This document shows positions 27,545-36,416 of a DNA stretch of 36,982 nucleotides, one piece after another. The stretch is from positions 1 to 36,982 of the forward strand of contig CAMIWK010000007.1 in NCBI GenBank assembly GCA_946402415.1. The letters are read 5' to 3'. Both the position numbers and the translations under genes were made by a program. The notes under the pieces were generated by a model. That model was not told where the DNA came from. It did no database searches and worked only from the letters and a program-made list of their open reading frames with translations. Each line of letters starts with the position of its first letter. The first letter of the stretch is position 1. The stretch comes from an uncultured Fibrobacter sp. (GTDB lineage: Bacteria; Fibrobacterota; Fibrobacteria; Fibrobacterales; Fibrobacteraceae).

Positions 27545-28798
27545 CTACTGACGATGGCCCTGGAACCTCATACAAAGCAATGCCCCAACCAAAACCATAC
27601 AGGTTAGGGCGAAGGACCCCCCATAGGAAAGGAACGGCAAGGGAAGTCCCGTCACCGGCATAAGCCCTATAGTCATAGCCACGTTCACCAGAATATGGAA
27701 AAGGAATATGGTGGACGCTCCCATCGTGATAAGGGTAATAAAGGGATCCGAGAAAAGCTTGCAGGTTGAAGTGGCTCGCCAAAGAAACAGGAAATACAGC
27801 GTCAAGATGACAGCACAACCAACAAAGCCGAACTGTTCCCCCAACACGCTAAAGATAAAGTCCGTATGTTCCTCGGGCAAGAACGCCAGGTTGGTCTGGG
27901 TTCCATGACCAAAACCCTTCCCCTTGAGACCGCCGGAACCGATGGCCGTCAAGGACTGCAAAACCTGGTAACCATCACCCAGGGGGTCGCTCATTGGATC
28001 CAGGAAGGTGTTCACACGCTTCTGCTGATGGGGCTGCAGCATGTTCCAAGCCATGGAACTGGCATAACCCGCAAAAATGTTCACCACCAAAAAAACAATC
28101 GTCAGAATTTTAGGCAAACGACGGCGCACCAGGGAAAACACCACCGCACAAATCAAAAGGCCCCACAGCACCTGATAAAGCGTGGTCTGAGAATGGGAGA
28201 AAAGAACCGAAAGAAGCGGACTTGCCAGCAAAAACATATCGGTCAGGGTAAGCCCCGCAAAGAAGAACCCCACATAGGTTACCGCAATAAACACAAGGGC
28301 CGTACTCAGGTCCGGCTGTTTCAATACCAGGGCAAAAGGCACGATGAACAAAAGCATAGGCACAACAAAGCTCTTCAACTTAAACAGGCTCACCGGATGC
28401 CTGGACAGCCAATAAGAAATAGTAAGCAGGTAGGCAATCTTTGCAAATTCCGAAGGCTGCAGTTTGAAAATGCCAAGATCAATCCAGCGACCAGCACCCT
28501 TCACCACATCGCCGGCAAAGAAAAGCACCACCACAAGCAAGATTAGGGAGATGACATAAAAAGGTACCACCATCCTCTTAAGCCAATCCAGTCTCAAGAA
28601 AACGATACCTGCCGCTATAGCACTACCACAAACAAAGTATATAATCTGTCTGAACCAGAAAGTCTCGTAAAAGACAACTTTTTCATTGTTGGTGGCCGAA
28701 TAGACCAGCAACACTCCGCAAACCATAAGGCAAAGCGTCAAAAAGAGGAAAAACCAGTCCACCTTCAGGGACTTGTCCAAAAAACGACCTGAACTCAT
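27545..28798 (-). CDS. rodA: Rod-shape SEDS glycosyltransferase RodA
   Basis: FtsW/RodA/SpoVE family: VDWFFLFLTLCLMVCGVLLVYSATNN...GRWIDLGIFKLQPSEFAKIAYLL...PFLSYGGSFALTCMVLVG; ATGA overlap with mrdA. Confidence 0.95.
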   Translation of the reverse strand: MSSGRFLDKSLKVDWFFLFLTLCLMVCGVLLVYSATNNEKVVFYETFWFRQIIYFVCGSAIAAGIVFLRLDWLKRMVVPFYVISLILLVVVLFFAGDVVKGAGRWIDLGIFKLQPSEFAKIAYLLTISYWLSRHPVSLFKLKSFVVPMLLFIVPFALVLKQPDLSTALVFIAVTYVGFFFAGLTLTDMFLLASPLLSVLFSHSQTTLYQVLWGLLICAVVFSLVRRRLPKILTIVFLVVNIFAGYASSMAWNMLQPHQQKRVNTFLDPMSDPLGDGYQVLQSLTAIGSGGLKGKGFGHGTQTNLAFLPEEHTDFIFSVLGEQFGFVGCAVILTLYFLFLWRATSTCKLFSDPFITLITMGASTIFLFHILVNVAMTIGLMPVTGLPLPFLSYGGSFALTCMVLVGALLCMRFQGHRQ

Positions 28799-30636
28799 TT
28801 CTTGTCCTCCTTCCCAAAGTAGGCCATCAGAACCTTGCGGGCAATGGGGCCCGAAACCGCACCGCCACCGCCAGCAGCTTCCATAATCACAGCCACAGCT
28901 ATTTCAGGATTTTCAAGAGGAGCCACTGCCGCATACCAGGCGTGGGTCTTTTCACCCTTCTTCCACTCGCCAGATCCCGTCTTAGCGCCCACACGTATAT
29001 CGGGCACTCGCCCGCGCTTACCTGTTCCACCGGGGTGATTCACCACAGAATCCATAGCCGCCATCAAGATTCGGTGCGTCTCCGTCTTCATCTTGCCGGA
29101 ACGAACTATCTCCGGTTCGTATTTACGAACCACGTTTCCCTCGACGTCGCGCAATTCCTTCATAAAGTGAGGCCGATAAACACCCTTATTGGTTGCAAGA
29201 GAACCCACCAAAACCGCCTGCTGCAGGGGAGTCACGATTTGTCCCTGTCCAATGGACAGGTTCAGGATAAGCCCCCTGGCCCAGCGCCAGCCCAATCGCT
29301 TGTTGCGCAAGTTAAAGGAAACGGAATCCGGAAGCCACCCTCCCTTTTCACCGGGAATATCCACGCCCAGGGGTTTTTCTCCCAAACCAAAGCGCCTTCC
29401 AAACTCATTGATACGGGCCATATCGATTTCAAGGCCGGCCTGATAAAAGAACACATCGCAACTGAGACGAATCGCATTCACCACATTCAGACTTCCATGG
29501 GTTCCCCAGCACTTCTGGTAACGGGCGCCATACTGGAAGCCTCCCGTACAAGATTTAGGATATCGCTTGTATTCCGAAAGAATCCCGTATTCCAACCCAG
29601 CCCCAGCCGTCACAAGCTTAAAGACCGATGCCGGCGGGTAAGTTCCCGAAATGGCACGGTTGGTCAGGGGGCGAAGGGAGTCCAAAGCCACCTGGGCCCA
29701 GCCTCTATTGCGCTCACGCTTTTTCAGGGAGAAAATATTCGGGTCCAATCTAGGAGAACTCACCATAGCAAGGATTTCCCCATTTCTCGGGTCAATGGCA
29801 ACAAGAGCACCACGAGCCGTATCCGGAATAGCCTCCTCCGCCACCTTCTGCAACTTCAAGTCGATTGTAGATACCAAATGAAGTCCCGGAATGGGAGCCT
29901 TGCTATCCACCCCTTTCACCTGACTTATTTCACGTCCAGACGCATTGACTTCTACGACCTTCACGCCATTCACGCCCCGGAATTCCTGGTCATAGAACTG
30001 TTCAAGGCCTTTCTGTCCAATGCGGTCTCCCTGGGAATAATTCTCGTACTCGGGCAACTTAAGCTGCTCTTCGGAGATTTCGCTGGTATAACCAAGTACA
30101 TGGGAGGCTAAAGTCCCGTAGGGATAATCCCTGCGGGATTCAATCAGCGTCACCACACCGGGCAATTTTTCAGAATGTTCCTCTACGACGGAAACCTGCT
30201 CCGGCGAAGCATCTTCCAGAATTCTAATCGGCCTATTCTTTATCCAGCGAGTCCGCTGGAAAGCCGTATCCAAAGAAAGGGAATCAAAGACCCGTTTGCC
30301 ATCCTTATCAACAATCTGAAGTAGGGCGTTGAAAACGGAATCACGATCCGCCTTTTTCTTGGGCAAGTTCAACGCCTGCAAGGCAATCTGATAAGAGGGG
30401 CGGTTCCGCACAAGGACCACGCCGTTCCTGTCATAGATAAAGCCCCGCTCAGCCACCAGTTCTACACGACGCAAGCGGTTATTCTCAGAGCGCTGGAAAT
30501 TCTCATCGTAGTGGGTATGCTGTAGGGAATAAAGCCTAAAAAGGAGGATAGCAAAAAGAACGAATACGGCTGTCATGTAGATCAGCACGTTCCAGTTCCG
30601 ATTCTGAACAACCTCGTTATCGGACTTGTTAAACAT
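28795..30636 (-). CDS. mrdA: Penicillin-binding protein 2
   Basis: PBP2 transpeptidase with GTYPPASVFKLVTAGAGLEYG (SxxK) and VGAKTGSGEW (KTG); start ATG 30636 overlaps the mreD stop by 8 nt. Confidence 0.95.
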   Translation of the reverse strand: MFNKSDNEVVQNRNWNVLIYMTAVFVLFAILLFRLYSLQHTHYDENFQRSENNRLRRVELVAERGFIYDRNGVVLVRNRPSYQIALQALNLPKKKADRDSVFNALLQIVDKDGKRVFDSLSLDTAFQRTRWIKNRPIRILEDASPEQVSVVEEHSEKLPGVVTLIESRRDYPYGTLASHVLGYTSEISEEQLKLPEYENYSQGDRIGQKGLEQFYDQEFRGVNGVKVVEVNASGREISQVKGVDSKAPIPGLHLVSTIDLKLQKVAEEAIPDTARGALVAIDPRNGEILAMVSSPRLDPNIFSLKKRERNRGWAQVALDSLRPLTNRAISGTYPPASVFKLVTAGAGLEYGILSEYKRYPKSCTGGFQYGARYQKCWGTHGSLNVVNAIRLSCDVFFYQAGLEIDMARINEFGRRFGLGEKPLGVDIPGEKGGWLPDSVSFNLRNKRLGWRWARGLILNLSIGQGQIVTPLQQAVLVGSLATNKGVYRPHFMKELRDVEGNVVRKYEPEIVRSGKMKTETHRILMAAMDSVVNHPGGTGKRGRVPDIRVGAKTGSGEWKKGEKTHAWYAAVAPLENPEIAVAVIMEAAGGGGAVSGPIARKVLMAYFGKEDKK

Positions 30637-31120
30637 GGACCTTTTTCTTCTTCCCAATGGACAAATGGAAATAAATGGCCGCGACAAAAAGCGTATAGGC
30701 GCATTCAGGAAGTGTCTTTGAAAGGAACAGGTTAGTAATCACGTCCTTCTCCAGTCCCGTCAAGAAGAAATAAACCATATCGCACACAAAGAAACCAAAT
30801 CCAAGGACGCCTAGTTTCATAGGCAAGTTCAATGTCAAGAACCGCTCTTCCAGCTGGCCTACCAAGAATCCAAGAACCGTCATAGAAATCGTATTTGCAC
30901 CGAGCCACTCCGCAGGGCCATAGACATCCTGAGTAAAGCCCGCAAAAAATCCCCAGAAGCACCCGGCCGCAGGCCCAAACTTGATGGCGATGGACACAAT
31001 CATAATGACAATAATATCGGGACTTGCGCCGAACAGTTGGATCCATTCAGCCACCGTCGTCTGCAAGATAAAGCAGACGAAAAAAATCAACAGGACTCTT
31101 AACCATTTCAAGCTATTCAT
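30629..31120 (-). CDS. mreD: Rod shape-determining protein MreD
   Basis: Small polytopic membrane protein between mreC and mrdA; 8-nt overlaps on both sides. Confidence 0.9.
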   Translation of the reverse strand: MNSLKWLRVLLIFFVCFILQTTVAEWIQLFGASPDIIVIMIVSIAIKFGPAAGCFWGFFAGFTQDVYGPAEWLGANTISMTVLGFLVGQLEERFLTLNLPMKLGVLGFGFFVCDMVYFFLTGLEKDVITNLFLSKTLPECAYTLFVAAIYFHLSIGKKKKVHV

Positions 31121-31940
31121 CTAAAAGTTCCTGTATGATCCATTCCGCTTCCTTGCCCATCACAAAGACTTCTTCCAGAGAGGAAAACTCCTGGAAAGGC
31201 ATCACATCCATCAACTGCATCACTTCTAAGTCAGAGGGGCGAATCCGTTCCACCGTTCCTACAGGAATTCCCTTCGGAAAAATTCCACCAAGTCCAGAGG
31301 TAATCAAGGTATCCCCCACCTTCACGCCCGCATGGGTAGGAATCATAGCAGAAAGAGTGCGGCCATCTACGGATTCCAAGAAGCCCACTACGCGGGTTCT
31401 CCGCTCAAGTACAGACAACTTAAGGTTCGGATCCACCAGCAGCTGAACTCTGGAATGAGTCAGCGAGGTTTTCGACACCTTGCCAACCAAACCATTCATA
31501 GAAAAGACCGGCATATTTTCCTTAACACCTCTTGCCGTGCCGCGATTGATTACAAGAGTTGTTAAAAAACGCCCCGGATTATGACCAACCACACGGGCAG
31601 TCACGATGGGGTAATCCCACTTGTCATCAAAACGTACTAAGGCATGCAGTCGGGCTAGTTCCTGCAAGGCTTCGCTGGCATAATAGGTTTCCTGCCTAAG
31701 CCTCGCATTCTCTTCTTTAAGCATTTCGTTTTCGTGAGCCACTGAACGGAATTCGTCCACCGACGAAATTACCATCTGCGCCGGATAGAACACCGAAGCA
31801 AGTGCCGTAGATACAATACCCTTCTGCGTGGCCTCTGAGGCCTCGCGCATAAATATTCCGAGCAGTAGAAAGAATGCAAAGGCACCTATGCCATGCTTCT
31901 GCGAAAACAAACCGACTATAAAGCGGAACGCTCTAAGCAT
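31113..31940 (-). CDS. mreC: Rod shape-determining protein MreC
   Basis: Single TM, coiled coil, ARVVGHNPGRFLTTLVINRGTARGVKENMPVFSMNGLVGKV typical of MreC. Confidence 0.95.
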   Translation of the reverse strand: MLRAFRFIVGLFSQKHGIGAFAFFLLLGIFMREASEATQKGIVSTALASVFYPAQMVISSVDEFRSVAHENEMLKEENARLRQETYYASEALQELARLHALVRFDDKWDYPIVTARVVGHNPGRFLTTLVINRGTARGVKENMPVFSMNGLVGKVSKTSLTHSRVQLLVDPNLKLSVLERRTRVVGFLESVDGRTLSAMIPTHAGVKVGDTLITSGLGGIFPKGIPVGTVERIRPSDLEVMQLMDVMPFQEFSSLEEVFVMGKEAEWIIQELLDE

Positions 31941-31959
31941 CGAGGACCGTTTTCAAGGA

Positions 31960-32982
31960 CTAGTTCGACGAAGCTATCAATACCGGGCGATACTTATCCA
32001 AGTCTTCGAGAATACGGGCGGCACCCTTGCAGACGCACACCAGAGCTTCATCGATGACATTCACAGAAAGTCCTGTCTCCTTGCGGATACGTTCATCAAA
32101 ACCACGGAGCTGAGAGCCACCACCAGTCATGATGATTCCCTTATCATAAATGTCCGCAGAAAGTTCGGCAGGCGTCATGCTCAAAGCCTGCTTCACCGCC
32201 TCGATAATCGCCGTCACAGGCTCATTCAGGGCTTCGCGGATTTCAGTGCTGTTGATGGTCATGGTACGGGGCATCCCCGCAATAAAGTCATGACCGCGCA
32301 CTTCCATGGTCAGTTCTTCTTCCAGAGGACTTGCAGAACCAATCTGAATCTTAATCTGTTCAGCAGTACTTTCACCCACATGTAGGTTGTACATTCTACG
32401 CAGGTAGCCAACGATAGCCTCATCCATTTCATCGCCACCAACGCGCACAGAAGCGTTGCACACCGTACCGTTCAAGGCAATCACGGCGATGTCAGAGGTA
32501 CCACCACCAATATCCACAATCATGTTGCCTACGGGGTCTTCCACAGGAATGCCCATACCCACAGCCGCAGCCATAGGTTCATGTACCAAGTGCACTTCCT
32601 TCGCACCGGCCTGCTTTGCTGCATCGATCACGGCGCGCTTTTCCACTTCGGTAATACCGCTAGGCACACCGACCACCACACGAGGTTTCACCATCCACAA
32701 GGGGTACTTCTGCACACGCTTAATGAATGTCTGCAAAAGGGTTTCCACCAGTTCAAAATCGGCAATCACGCCATCCCGCATGGGCCGGACAGCTCGGACT
32801 TCACCCGGAGTACGGCCCAGCATCTTCTTCGCCTCAAAACCAATGGCGGATACCCTGTTGTTCTTGCTGTCCACAGCAATCACGGTGGGCTCGTTAATTA
32901 CAATTCCTTGACCTGCTACGTGAACCAGGGTGTTGGCTGTTCCAAGGTCAATACCAATATCGCAAGAAAATAATCCAAACAA
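31960..32982 (-). CDS. mreB: Rod shape-determining protein MreB
   Basis: Actin-like: DIGIDLGTANTLVHVAGQGIVINEPTVIAVD...VHLVHEPMAAAVGMGIPVEDPVGNMIVDIGGGTSDIAVIAL. Confidence 0.98.
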   Translation of the reverse strand: MFGLFSCDIGIDLGTANTLVHVAGQGIVINEPTVIAVDSKNNRVSAIGFEAKKMLGRTPGEVRAVRPMRDGVIADFELVETLLQTFIKRVQKYPLWMVKPRVVVGVPSGITEVEKRAVIDAAKQAGAKEVHLVHEPMAAAVGMGIPVEDPVGNMIVDIGGGTSDIAVIALNGTVCNASVRVGGDEMDEAIVGYLRRMYNLHVGESTAEQIKIQIGSASPLEEELTMEVRGHDFIAGMPRTMTINSTEIREALNEPVTAIIEAVKQALSMTPAELSADIYDKGIIMTGGGSQLRGFDERIRKETGLSVNVIDEALVCVCKGAARILEDLDKYRPVLIASSN

Positions 32983-33032
32983 AATGTTTCCCTCTATGTG
33001 AAGATTTTGTTAATAAATATAGTATTTAGTGT

Positions 33033-33398
33033 TTAATTCTTCAGAGTATCCGCCCCGAAGAATAACACCTTATAGTACCGGTCCCACTGCCTTGCCGACA
33101 CGTCATAGCGGTACTTGCGTTTCTCGTGGAGCGCCATATCCTTATAGATAAAGTAATCTACCTCGGCGTAGGCGGAATAGATTTCCGCTTCGGCGCCAGA
33201 GAACAGCCTAAAATCCTTGACTCGGTAATAGGGAGTATCCAACAAGGCATCCCTGCTTCCAGCCTTCATAGTCTCCGCCACCATAAACTTCAAGTCCTCC
33301 TGAAGATAGGCCTCCAGCTTTTTCTCTATCCGGTCCGTCCTTTCAGAACAACCGATAAACAACAATGCGAATGCGATAGCAGAGAATAAAAGTTTCAT
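33033..33398 (-). CDS. Small putative lipoprotein
   Basis: MKLLFSAIAFALLFIGCSERTDR lipobox FIGC. Confidence 0.7.
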   Translation of the reverse strand: MKLLFSAIAFALLFIGCSERTDRIEKKLEAYLQEDLKFMVAETMKAGSRDALLDTPYYRVKDFRLFSGAEAEIYSAYAEVDYFIYKDMALHEKRKYRYDVSARQWDRYYKVLFFGADTLKN

Positions 33399-33430
33399 GC
33401 TAGAAATTTAGAAATAAGGTTCGAGGGATT

Positions 33431-33502
33431 AGAATCTAGGATTTAGGATCTAGGATTTAATCTCTAATCTCTAATCTCTAGATCCTAGTCTCTAGATCCT
33501 AG
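33431..33502. repeat. Degenerate CTAGGATTTA/ATCTCTA short repeats with inverted halves
   Basis: agaatctaggatttaggatctaggatttaatctctaatctctaatctctagatcctagtctctagatcctag. Confidence 0.85.
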
Positions 33503-33510
33503 CCCCTCCT

Positions 33511-33541
33511 AAACAAAAACGCTCCCGTAATGGGAGCGTCT
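33511..33541 (-). terminator. Rho-independent terminator for the outer-membrane protein gene
   Basis: Minus strand ACGCTCCC-ATTAC-GGGAGCGT followed by TTTTGTTT. Confidence 0.8.
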
Positions 33542-33562
33542 CTAAGTCCTGTTTCAAACAAA

Positions 33563-34855
33563 TTAGAAGGAGTAGGTTGCAGAAATTCTGGAGAAGATCC
33601 GGCCCTCACCCTGGAACGGGTTGCGGAATAACAGGTCTTCGGCGACAGTCACGTCGATCTTCAGCTTTTCTTCGATGTTGATTCCGAAACCGAAACCTAC
33701 ATGGTCATCTGCAGTACCATCGGCCAAGGGGTTCGTGCTGAAGAAATTCCCATCTTCGCGGCAAATGCCCTGACCCGACGTATTCCTAGAATTCACATCA
33801 CACTTGGTGTAGAGGATGGATTTCTGGCCACCCACACGGATTACGAACCAATCCCACCAGATGTTACGTTCAATACCGAAGGTAATCATACCACCGATGT
33901 CAGAACGCTTATCCCAGTTAGGATGATCTTCATTCTGAGAGTCGTAAATGGATTCACCCGTTTCATAATCAAAGTACCAGTCGTGAGCCTTCAGCTTATT
34001 CCAGACAAAGTCGGCACCCATCCAGAAGAAGCCACGGTCAAGAGCAACGTTGATACCAAGGCCGGCCTGGGCATGCTTGTCCTCGATACCAGGAGCCTGC
34101 ATCAACTTCATAGAGAAGGCGGGCACCAGTTCGCCATCCAGGGCGTCCAGAGTGAAGAACGCACGAGACTTGGCCAAGAAGGAGAAATCCCCATCATCAA
34201 AGAAGTTCAAGTGTTCCGGGCCATACTGAATACGAGCCAAGCCAAAAGAGAACTCGAAGTCAATGTTGCTACCAAACTGCAAGTTCAAGCCACCATCTGC
34301 CTGCACCGCAGAAGCATAGGCTCCACTTTTCACCTGGTAGTCGCCGCTTTCCGTCTTGTCACCACCGTCCTGGTGGGCAATGTAAATATGCAAGCCCCAA
34401 GCATCGCCATTAGAAAGCGTACCGCCCAAGAATCCATCAAAGTTCGTTACCGTCTCAGGAACATCGGTAGTATCGCCAGAGGTTTCACCTACAACTCTTG
34501 TCGGGAAATAACGCATCAGTTCATCGTTAATACGGCCAAACAAGCCACCGATAGAAAGGCGAGGATCCGGATTGTTCTCATCACCCAAGGACAGGGAGAA
34601 GATTCCACCGAAGTTCGGGTGCATCGGGTCCTGGTTTGTACCCGTAGCCACATCCTGGGTATAAGGCCCAAATTCACCAATCAAGTAGTTCGGATACAAG
34701 TTGATGTTTGCAGCATTATCGAAAATGCTCACATCATCCATGATGTAGGTAGTATTCTTGCCCATGGATTCCACACGGGCGAAGGTTGCAAAAGCAGACC
34801 CAACACCGAGGACTCCGAAGGATAGACCCACTGCCGCAGCTGTTTTCAATTTCAT
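33563..34855 (-). CDS. Predicted outer-membrane beta-barrel/porin-like protein
   Basis: Signal peptide MKLKTAAAVGLSFGVLGVGSAFA; alternating aromatic beta-strand character; terminal FSRISATYSF (C-terminal aromatic). Confidence 0.7.
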   Translation of the reverse strand: MKLKTAAAVGLSFGVLGVGSAFATFARVESMGKNTTYIMDDVSIFDNAANINLYPNYLIGEFGPYTQDVATGTNQDPMHPNFGGIFSLSLGDENNPDPRLSIGGLFGRINDELMRYFPTRVVGETSGDTTDVPETVTNFDGFLGGTLSNGDAWGLHIYIAHQDGGDKTESGDYQVKSGAYASAVQADGGLNLQFGSNIDFEFSFGLARIQYGPEHLNFFDDGDFSFLAKSRAFFTLDALDGELVPAFSMKLMQAPGIEDKHAQAGLGINVALDRGFFWMGADFVWNKLKAHDWYFDYETGESIYDSQNEDHPNWDKRSDIGGMITFGIERNIWWDWFVIRVGGQKSILYTKCDVNSRNTSGQGICREDGNFFSTNPLADGTADDHVGFGFGINIEEKLKIDVTVAEDLLFRNPFQGEGRIFSRISATYSF

Positions 34856-34925
34856 TGTACAGGACTCCTGTTGAATTATATACCATAAAGTTAAATATAT
34901 TCTCTTAAAAACGCAATAGAAAAAT

Positions 34926-34960
34926 GAAAAAAGACCGTGCTTTTGGCACGGTCTTTTTTT
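34926..34960. terminator. Bidirectional rho-independent terminator
   Basis: gaaaaaaGACCGTGC-ttttg-GCACGGTCttttttt hairpin with A and T tracts, downstream of the TonB-like gene on the minus strand. Confidence 0.9.
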
Positions 34961-34981
34961 AGCGTAAAGCTAGGCCCTGAA

Positions 34982-35917
34982 CTATTCAGAGAAGGTGAAC
35001 GGAATGGTTACCGTGGTGTTACCGGACTTCACCTTGCTGAACTTCCAGCGGCTCACGGCAGTCTTGATTTCGCCATCAAACTCGCCGTAACCAGTGGTGG
35101 AAGACGCAATAGAAATGCTGATAACTTCACCGCCCGGAGCGATCGTGAACTTCAGGGTAACCTTACCCTGGAATCCCGGTTTCTTCTTCAGGAACTTGTT
35201 ATAGATGTGGCGCAGACCCGGAGTACGCTGACGCACCACCTTCATGATGTCCGCAGCGGAACGGGATCCACCACCGGCACCCATGTCGATATCGCGTTCA
35301 GACGGAGTCTTGATGGAGCCCTTAGCCTTGGTAGCGATACCACCGCCACCACCGCCAAGGAGGCCAGCCAGACCGTCACCGATACCACCGGAACCGCCTT
35401 CAGCATAACCTTCGTTGAAGCCACCATCAGCCTTACCACGACGGCCACCGAGAACGGTCTTACCCGTAGTCTGGAGACCGGCCACGTCCTTCAGAACCTT
35501 ATCGATGTCCTTAGTGAACTTCTGGTTCTTCATCAGATCGTAGGCAGCAGCACTAGCATTCTTAGTCTGAGCAGTGAGGAGCTTAAGCACACCGCGAGTC
35601 TGGGGAGCGTTGGGCTGGCCCTTACCACGGGGCTTACCACCACCACCAGCCTTCTTACGAGGCTTCTTGGGCTCTTCTTTCTTCTTCTCTTCCTTCTTTT
35701 CTTCCTTCTTTTCGTCCATCACCATGGAAGCGGAAAGGTCGGCAGCTGCAGATTCTTCGAAGATCACTTCATCAACCACAGCTTCGTACATGGAAGCCCA
35801 CAGGGAGAAAGCAAGAGCAACGATCAAGGAGATACCGGCGATAGCACCCATCTTCTTGTCGGATTCCGGCATCAGGGACGCTACTAACGGATCTATAGGA
35901 GCTTTTTTCTTAGCCAT
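34982..35917 (-). CDS. TonB/AgmX-type energy transducer with Gly-rich and Lys/Glu-rich linkers
   Basis: Start ATG 35917 (MAKKKAPIDPLVASLMPESDKKMGAIAGISLIVALAFSLW); KKEEKKEEKKKEEPKKPRKK; C-terminus GKVTLKFTIAPGGEVISISIASSTTGYGEFDGEIKTAVSRWKF. Confidence 0.85.
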   Translation of the reverse strand: MAKKKAPIDPLVASLMPESDKKMGAIAGISLIVALAFSLWASMYEAVVDEVIFEESAAADLSASMVMDEKKEEKKEEKKKEEPKKPRKKAGGGGKPRGKGQPNAPQTRGVLKLLTAQTKNASAAAYDLMKNQKFTKDIDKVLKDVAGLQTTGKTVLGGRRGKADGGFNEGYAEGGSGGIGDGLAGLLGGGGGGIATKAKGSIKTPSERDIDMGAGGGSRSAADIMKVVRQRTPGLRHIYNKFLKKKPGFQGKVTLKFTIAPGGEVISISIASSTTGYGEFDGEIKTAVSRWKFSKVKSGNTTVTIPFTFSE

Positions 35918-35919
35918 AG

Positions 35920-36414
35920 TTATTCCTCCCCGCCGTTCTTTTCCATCACGGCAAATGCGATGTTCGTATAACCGGCAAAGCCACAAGTGGCCATCACCTT
36001 ATACATGGCATCGTACGGGATGTTCTTGTCAATCTGGACAATGATATGGCCAGCTTCGTCAGCCGGAAGTCCCATCTTCAGGTTGTGTTCCTGTTCGATA
36101 GCGCGACGGTCTTTCAGAACGTCGTTCACCTTTTCGACCAGGAGTTCTTCCTGACTGAGGACATCGGGAGTGGGAACCACCTTTTCATTATCCACGATAA
36201 CGTACGCATTATCGACCACCACCGTCAAGGACACTTCCGTAGGCTGAACCTTGGAGGTAGAGATCGGAAGAATCAGGTTTTCGGCCTGAGTCAAAAGCTG
36301 ACCTTCGGCGTCCAAGTTCTTAATCATGAACACCAGAATGATGGTCATCATGTCCATCATGGACGTGAGGGAGAAAGGTACGTCTTCGCTAAACTTACGA
36401 GTTCTTCTAGCCAT
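35920..36414 (-). CDS. ExbD/TolR family biopolymer transport protein
   Basis: MARRTRKFSEDVPFSLTSMMDMMTIILVFMIKNLDAEG...HIIVQIDKNIPYDAMYKVMATCGFAGYTNIAFAV. Confidence 0.9.
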   Translation of the reverse strand: MARRTRKFSEDVPFSLTSMMDMMTIILVFMIKNLDAEGQLLTQAENLILPISTSKVQPTEVSLTVVVDNAYVIVDNEKVVPTPDVLSQEELLVEKVNDVLKDRRAIEQEHNLKMGLPADEAGHIIVQIDKNIPYDAMYKVMATCGFAGYTNIAFAVMEKNGGEE

Positions 36415-36416
36415 GA

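Noticed and set aside
25759-27663. 634-aa plus-strand ORF
   Set aside because: Antisense shadow of the GlgE-like gene; low-complexity His/Val-rich translation with no domain signature.
28942-30111. 389-aa plus-strand ORF antisense to mrdA
   Set aside because: Minus strand encodes an unambiguous PBP2.
33431-33502. Possible CRISPR array
   Set aside because: Units are too short and degenerate with no spacers of uniform length; no cas genes in the window.
33701-34825. 374-aa plus-strand ORF
   Set aside because: Antisense to the outer-membrane protein gene, which has a signal peptide and terminator.
34937-35887. 316-aa plus-strand Ser/Thr/Leu-rich ORF
   Set aside because: Antisense translation of the Gly/Lys-rich TonB-like gene.
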